Below are positions 62,101-64,000 of a stretch of DNA of 64,000 nucleotides, piece after piece (positions within the stretch are counted from its first letter, which is position 1; the number at the start of each line of letters is the position of its first letter). Origin of the DNA: Symploca sp. SIO1C2 (lineage in GTDB: Bacteria > Cyanobacteriota > Cyanobacteriia > Cyanobacteriales > Coleofasciculaceae); assembly GCA_010672925.1 (NCBI GenBank), contig JAAHFP010000006.1:239503-303502 (forward strand), read 5' to 3'. Both the position numbers and the translations under genes were made by a program. The notes under the pieces were generated by a model. The model had not been told where the DNA came from. It did no database searches and worked only from the letters and a program-made list of their open reading frames with translations.

Positions 62101-62815
62101 CTTTCAAATAGAGATCTCCAATAGATTCAAACCTCACATACTTTACATCGAGTTCTTCTTCTGCTGCAGCTGCTTGGGTCTCAGCTGCTACTTGAACAGT
62201 TATTGGGTGACTATATATGCCTTCCAATTGTGCTTTTAGAGTCTCGTATTGGTCTTTATCATCAACATTCTTCAGTACACCTGCGAGGTGAAGATCAAAC
62301 TCAAAGTCTGCCAGATCTCCAAATACCGTCTTCAGTTCACTACCGTCCTCAAATGGATTCTCTATCTGTAGTAAATCCGAGGATTCATAGAGGATAAACT
62401 CTTTAATCGTATCTTCGTCTAGGGTGTTTATCGGCACCTTGACATAATCGTCTTCACCAGTAGCTTCCCCCTCAGAATCGATCATAGTTTGCCAATTAGG
62501 AAATAACCAGCCCTCCCCTTCCTCTCGTTTAGGAAGATCGAAGCATGGGGGTTCACCAAGAGCTCGCAGTAAACACTGTACATAATGTATATGCACCATC
62601 TCTTCTTTGGAAGCTGCGAGCAAGCTTTCCTTCCAACTGCGCACCCGCTCAAATTGAATAGCTCGACGTGGGTTGGACTCATTCCCAATCTTCTCAAATT
62701 CTTCTGGCATGCTCTTGAGAGAGCAGGCTGCGTAAAGGTAAGCGTTTAGCAGGCAGCTTTCGAGCTGTGCAGCTATACGGAGCAGCTTTACTAAAAGAGC
62801 TTTATTTGGTCTCAT
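59111..62815 (-). CDS. Fused ferritin-like/MATDPDPT-domain protein
   Basis: 1234 aa, the largest gene of the locus. The N-terminal ferritin-like domain has AQLESCLLNAYLYAACSLKS (17-36), ASKEEMVHIHYVQCLLRALG (68-87), IEGEGF (about 313; Gln of QGEG replaced by Glu) and HLYRF (about 378). A middle helical region follows, then the MATDPDPT domain (about 696-1000), as in the 328-aa protein: FSGYGLVQMATDPDPTADEV and the NRALYLKTQLEAQL helix. A C-terminal beta-rich domain (about 1090-1234; WTFTADIQEAVKKYG, VKLTWTATFTVTG) is unique to this protein. Thus one polypeptide combines what the 521- and 328-aa genes encode separately. AGGAGA precedes the ATG. Function unknown. Confidence 0.8.
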   Translation of the reverse strand: MRPNKALLVKLLRIAAQLESCLLNAYLYAACSLKSMPEEFEKIGNESNPRRAIQFERVRSWKESLLAASKEEMVHIHYVQCLLRALGEPPCFDLPKREEGEGWLFPNWQTMIDSEGEATGEDDYVKVPINTLDEDTIKEFILYESSDLLQIENPFEDGSELKTVFGDLADFEFDLHLAGVLKNVDDKDQYETLKAQLEGIYSHPITVQVAAETQAAAAEEELDVKYVRFESIGDLYLKGILPLYEQAFKLGWVKYSNLNLNNELLDENYAREGFLPVGPVYRDKNFEKSAQENLKQPLRHYKNVKDVVQEIVIEGEGFANFRSRAEALLAKVEELGQDTTLGGEGEREYLDALIEDKNTPTPTPDWLTDGQRLRLSHLYRFIIIWEELEQEQRGGSLSGETSANAGVAKRQKRRFWQKWNARQLQVTSGCDFKPAREPISQEDVDPNLGLKKLTEELPAQFNACYLVLLAWLSRMYEIRDWQADKPRRQAIQMLASWPLMSMAIRPFLELASFFPVDLNKLYRLEPDYLPYLPLNAKQLYIVYQLYTKKENQESQKTNCLQAAKEVVRGLGNPALEELPDLDQLNLYMDYLAVRVLSDAAEWASEMIDVFNTAAEDVVLNYQKMILARLQELSYLGEFQKQFMFRVQGGYSDRLPDLTYEDLHPGKNKYEEQPGYIEVNSDEREEGLYQNTLALRLRFSGYGLVQMATDPDPTADEVGCTGTHMLHADDYSQNGQEKTYQYFDHALIWQDNDDKNPIENIICRETGNSGPKLGINLTEVSLVVTDGIAQAGFVPLREMNSLGAVQTTGFQQDLNVKGFLELLTLNQDSFTGGDICLNLRKKGETAPFLNGLNHIVWQDGEPIDPFILAVYQAKDGDNVELFQREIFNQSPEDDQEKTLLDMSPLQRAVSSRGPSGFDDYINIPDWAWVNFSDEMKEEISKPTYPISFLENRALYLKTQLEAQLPNSSTQEDIDKIISLAERIRLVSIASILRGTTIGWLTALLHYGHTVSGKLGSDVVSDEANSIFAQFKANTNLELNQDNSIEDRNQRNTRWLAKYTKGVMDTDSLLDFVYFELYIPVKPNIDGSFTFTKEWTFTADIQEAVKKYGCSFESPILESSYEAIYGTSRKRKESDSVFGKEFTETLSGSPEQPDSYEYSSDAINVDGASVTISGNFGCTEGEDPVKLTWTATFTVTGDNEDAKSHAIVLAANFFAKDAQDMTTELKNHFGPNNVNS

Positions 62816-63049
62816 GTATCTTTCTCCTGATATTTATTGACACTCAGCAGCAACCAATTAGTTAGTCAAGTCAATGCAGAACCCATCAACCAGAATTTGG
62901 CTTGGTTGAATTGAGAATTTTAAGAGCCCAATTGACAGCCCTCAAAGGTATAACAAGATATTTCTAATCTCTGCCTTGTCTAACTCAAAAAAATGGTTAC
63001 CAAGTAGACAGCAATACTCAATTTAGCAGAACTGAATTTACCTTCATTA

Positions 63050-63185
63050 TTGTGCCAGCAATTTGATATTTTTTTTGTTGTTTTTACAAAAATTTATTTT
63101 GTGCTCAGGCTTTCATAATTTGCCCCAGTTAATGGTGAAAACTGTATCATGATGATACAAAAAAGCAATTGACAATACTGTCAAT
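63050..63185 (-). promoter_or_regulatory. Shared upstream region, copy 3, with two perfect dyads
   Basis: TGCCAGCAATTTGATATTTT, GTTTTTACAAAAATT and TTAATGGTGAAAACTGTATC repeat the order of copies 1 and 2. It contains the palindrome TGTATCATGATGATACA (63143-63159) and the inverted repeat ATTGACA-ATAC-TGTCAAT (63168-63185), plausible operator sites. Confidence 0.55.
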
Positions 63186-63344
63186 TAAAAGGGAAGTATT
63201 TGCTCAATCTGTAACTTAAGTTTTTTCTCTTATAGCTAAAGTTATCTTTAACGCAGGTACACCAAATTAATTGCACATTTTTGAGCTTAAATACTTGCAG
63301 CATAAAGAGCACAGCAATATGCAATAGTCAAATAATGCTGTGTA

Positions 63345-63480
63345 AGTGCCTAACGGCAAATTCAAAATTCAAAATTAATTAATCGCGAAAAAGAAGTCAA
63401 AAACTATTTATATCAAGGGATTCAGGCATACTGTAGTTATTTATAGTTTCTGAAGAATAATAAGTAATAAATAATAAATG
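63345..63480 (-). repeat. Dispersed repeat (CCTTGATATGAC ... GCCGTTAGGCGC), copy 4, inverted
   Basis: On the minus strand: GAAACTATAAATAACTACAG, GAATCCCTTGATATAAATAG and TTGCCGTTAGGCACTT, as in copies 1 and 3. The rest of 62816-63560 shows no gene. Confidence 0.75.
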
Positions 63481-63560
63481 ATCGATTTATTAATAATTCT
63501 CCGGTGAAGTCTAAGTTTTTTGAGCCCATTGATTTAATCATGTCAGGTTTTTGACTAAAC

Positions 63561-64000
63561 CTATTGAGCAAACCTTTCAAGTAAAAAAATTGCTTGCTGA
63601 TACAAGGAAATGTCCACCTCATGTACCTCAATTCCTCGTCCAATGCCTTGTAATAAAGTAATAGTTAGTTCTCCTCCCAAATGCTCCCGAAATTCAGCAA
63701 GTCCCCGGAAAAGATACCGGGGATGATTCGGTTGCTGTAACTGTTCTTTTAATTGAGACACATACAATTGAAAACCTAATTCCTTGAGGATGGCTAACAC
63801 CCGCTGCCATTCCGAATCAGAGAGCAATCCTGCTAAGTAAGAATAACTACTATCTAAAGCAATACCAATTGCCACCGCTTCCCCATGACGCAGGCGATAA
63901 TCCGTTAACTGCTCCAATTTGTGAGCCGCCCAATGACCGAAATCTAGAGGGCGTGACGAACCTATTTCAAAGGGGTCACCATTGCCCGCAATATGTTGCA
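63561..64000 (-). CDS. eboD: 3-dehydroquinate synthase-like protein EboD (C-terminal part, 5' end outside window)
   Basis: The frame is open to the window edge. It reads IGSSRPLDFGHWAAHKLEQL and YRLRHGEAVAIGIALDSSYS, the metal-binding and NAD-site helices of the dehydroquinate synthase superfamily (His of FGHW and HGEAVAIG), then GLAEFREHLGGELTITLLQG and GIGRGIEVHEVDIS, typical of EboD rather than AroB. EboD belongs to the ebo cluster; its cyclised product is unknown. eboA-C would be expected beyond the right edge. Normally eboE follows directly; here a 1234-aa ferritin-like gene and others intervene. Confidence 0.88.
   Translation of the reverse strand, partial: QHIAGNGDPFEIGSSRPLDFGHWAAHKLEQLTDYRLRHGEAVAIGIALDSSYSYLAGLLSDSEWQRVLAILKELGFQLYVSQLKEQLQQPNHPRYLFRGLAEFREHLGGELTITLLQGIGRGIEVHEVDISLYQQAIFLLERFAQ

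Noticed and set aside
59111-62815. Violacein or scytonemin gene cluster proper
   Set aside because: Only VioB-like domains and ebo genes are present; VioA, C, D, E and ScyA-C counterparts are not seen here.

Overview
The window comes from a cyanobacterium, most likely a filamentous one with a repeat-rich genome. Evidence: many HIP1 octamers (GCGATCGC), heptanucleotide tandem repeats (STRR type), and typical cyanobacterial gene families (XisH/XisI, GUN4, DUF4388, a two-propeller nSTAND-WD40 protein, a KtrA/KtrB pair, a type 2 IPP isomerase and an ebo cluster). The genus cannot be fixed from the sequence.

Layout. 1-6.4 kb: the 3' part of an nSTAND-WD40 protein, a xisH that has lost its start codon followed by an intact xisI, and a GNAT acetyltransferase. 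6.8-11.3 kb: a three-gene set of PAS sensor, ParA/MinD-like ATPase and membrane 4Fe-4S protein. 11.4-13.3 kb: a MITE-truncated UPF0175 remnant and a GH57 glycosidase. 14.3-19.9 kb: a phosphorelay (multi-receiver regulator, histidine kinase, single-receiver regulator) and a DUF4388 protein. 20-30.9 kb: rpsD, an unknown 486-codon frame, ktrB and ktrA split by a 1.4 kb repeat-rich insert, a TPR protein, queA and a GUN4-domain protein. 31.7-46.2 kb: a truncated IS630 transposase, murT, DUF3598, def, an FHA-PrsW protein, fni, a broken PIN toxin module, tRNA-Val, DUF2227, mazG, rpmF, a sulfite-oxidase-like gene, a DUF1537 kinase and the phosphodiesterase eboF.

44.8-64 kb is the most unusual part. 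Ebo genes (eboF at 44.8-46.2 kb, eboE at 51.1-52.3 kb, the 3' end of eboD at 63.6-64 kb) are interleaved with six large minus-strand genes. Five carry, or accompany, domains like those of VioB/RebD/StaD, the enzymes that dimerise indole-pyruvate imines for bisindole products; the sixth is a partner protein. Two bipartite architectures each occur once fused and once split: VioB-N plus ferritin-like (948 aa fused; 762 and 326 aa split), and ferritin-like plus an MATDPDPT domain (1234 aa fused; 521 and 328 aa split). Three gene units also share a related upstream region and a dispersed repeat at their borders, which suggests duplication inside the ebo locus. Ebo genes are known to export scytonemin precursors to the periplasm, so I infer a possible uncharacterised dimerisation/oxidation and traffic system. 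No tryptophan oxidase is visible in the window.

The second theme is repeats. Nine-nucleotide arrays (GGGAGCTGA type) occur at about eight places, 7-nt arrays at more than twelve, and MITE-like inverted-repeat elements are frequent. Some repeats lie in frame inside conserved domains (WD40, HATPase), and C/A-rich 7-nt arrays form the leader of five genes that lack a Shine-Dalgarno sequence.
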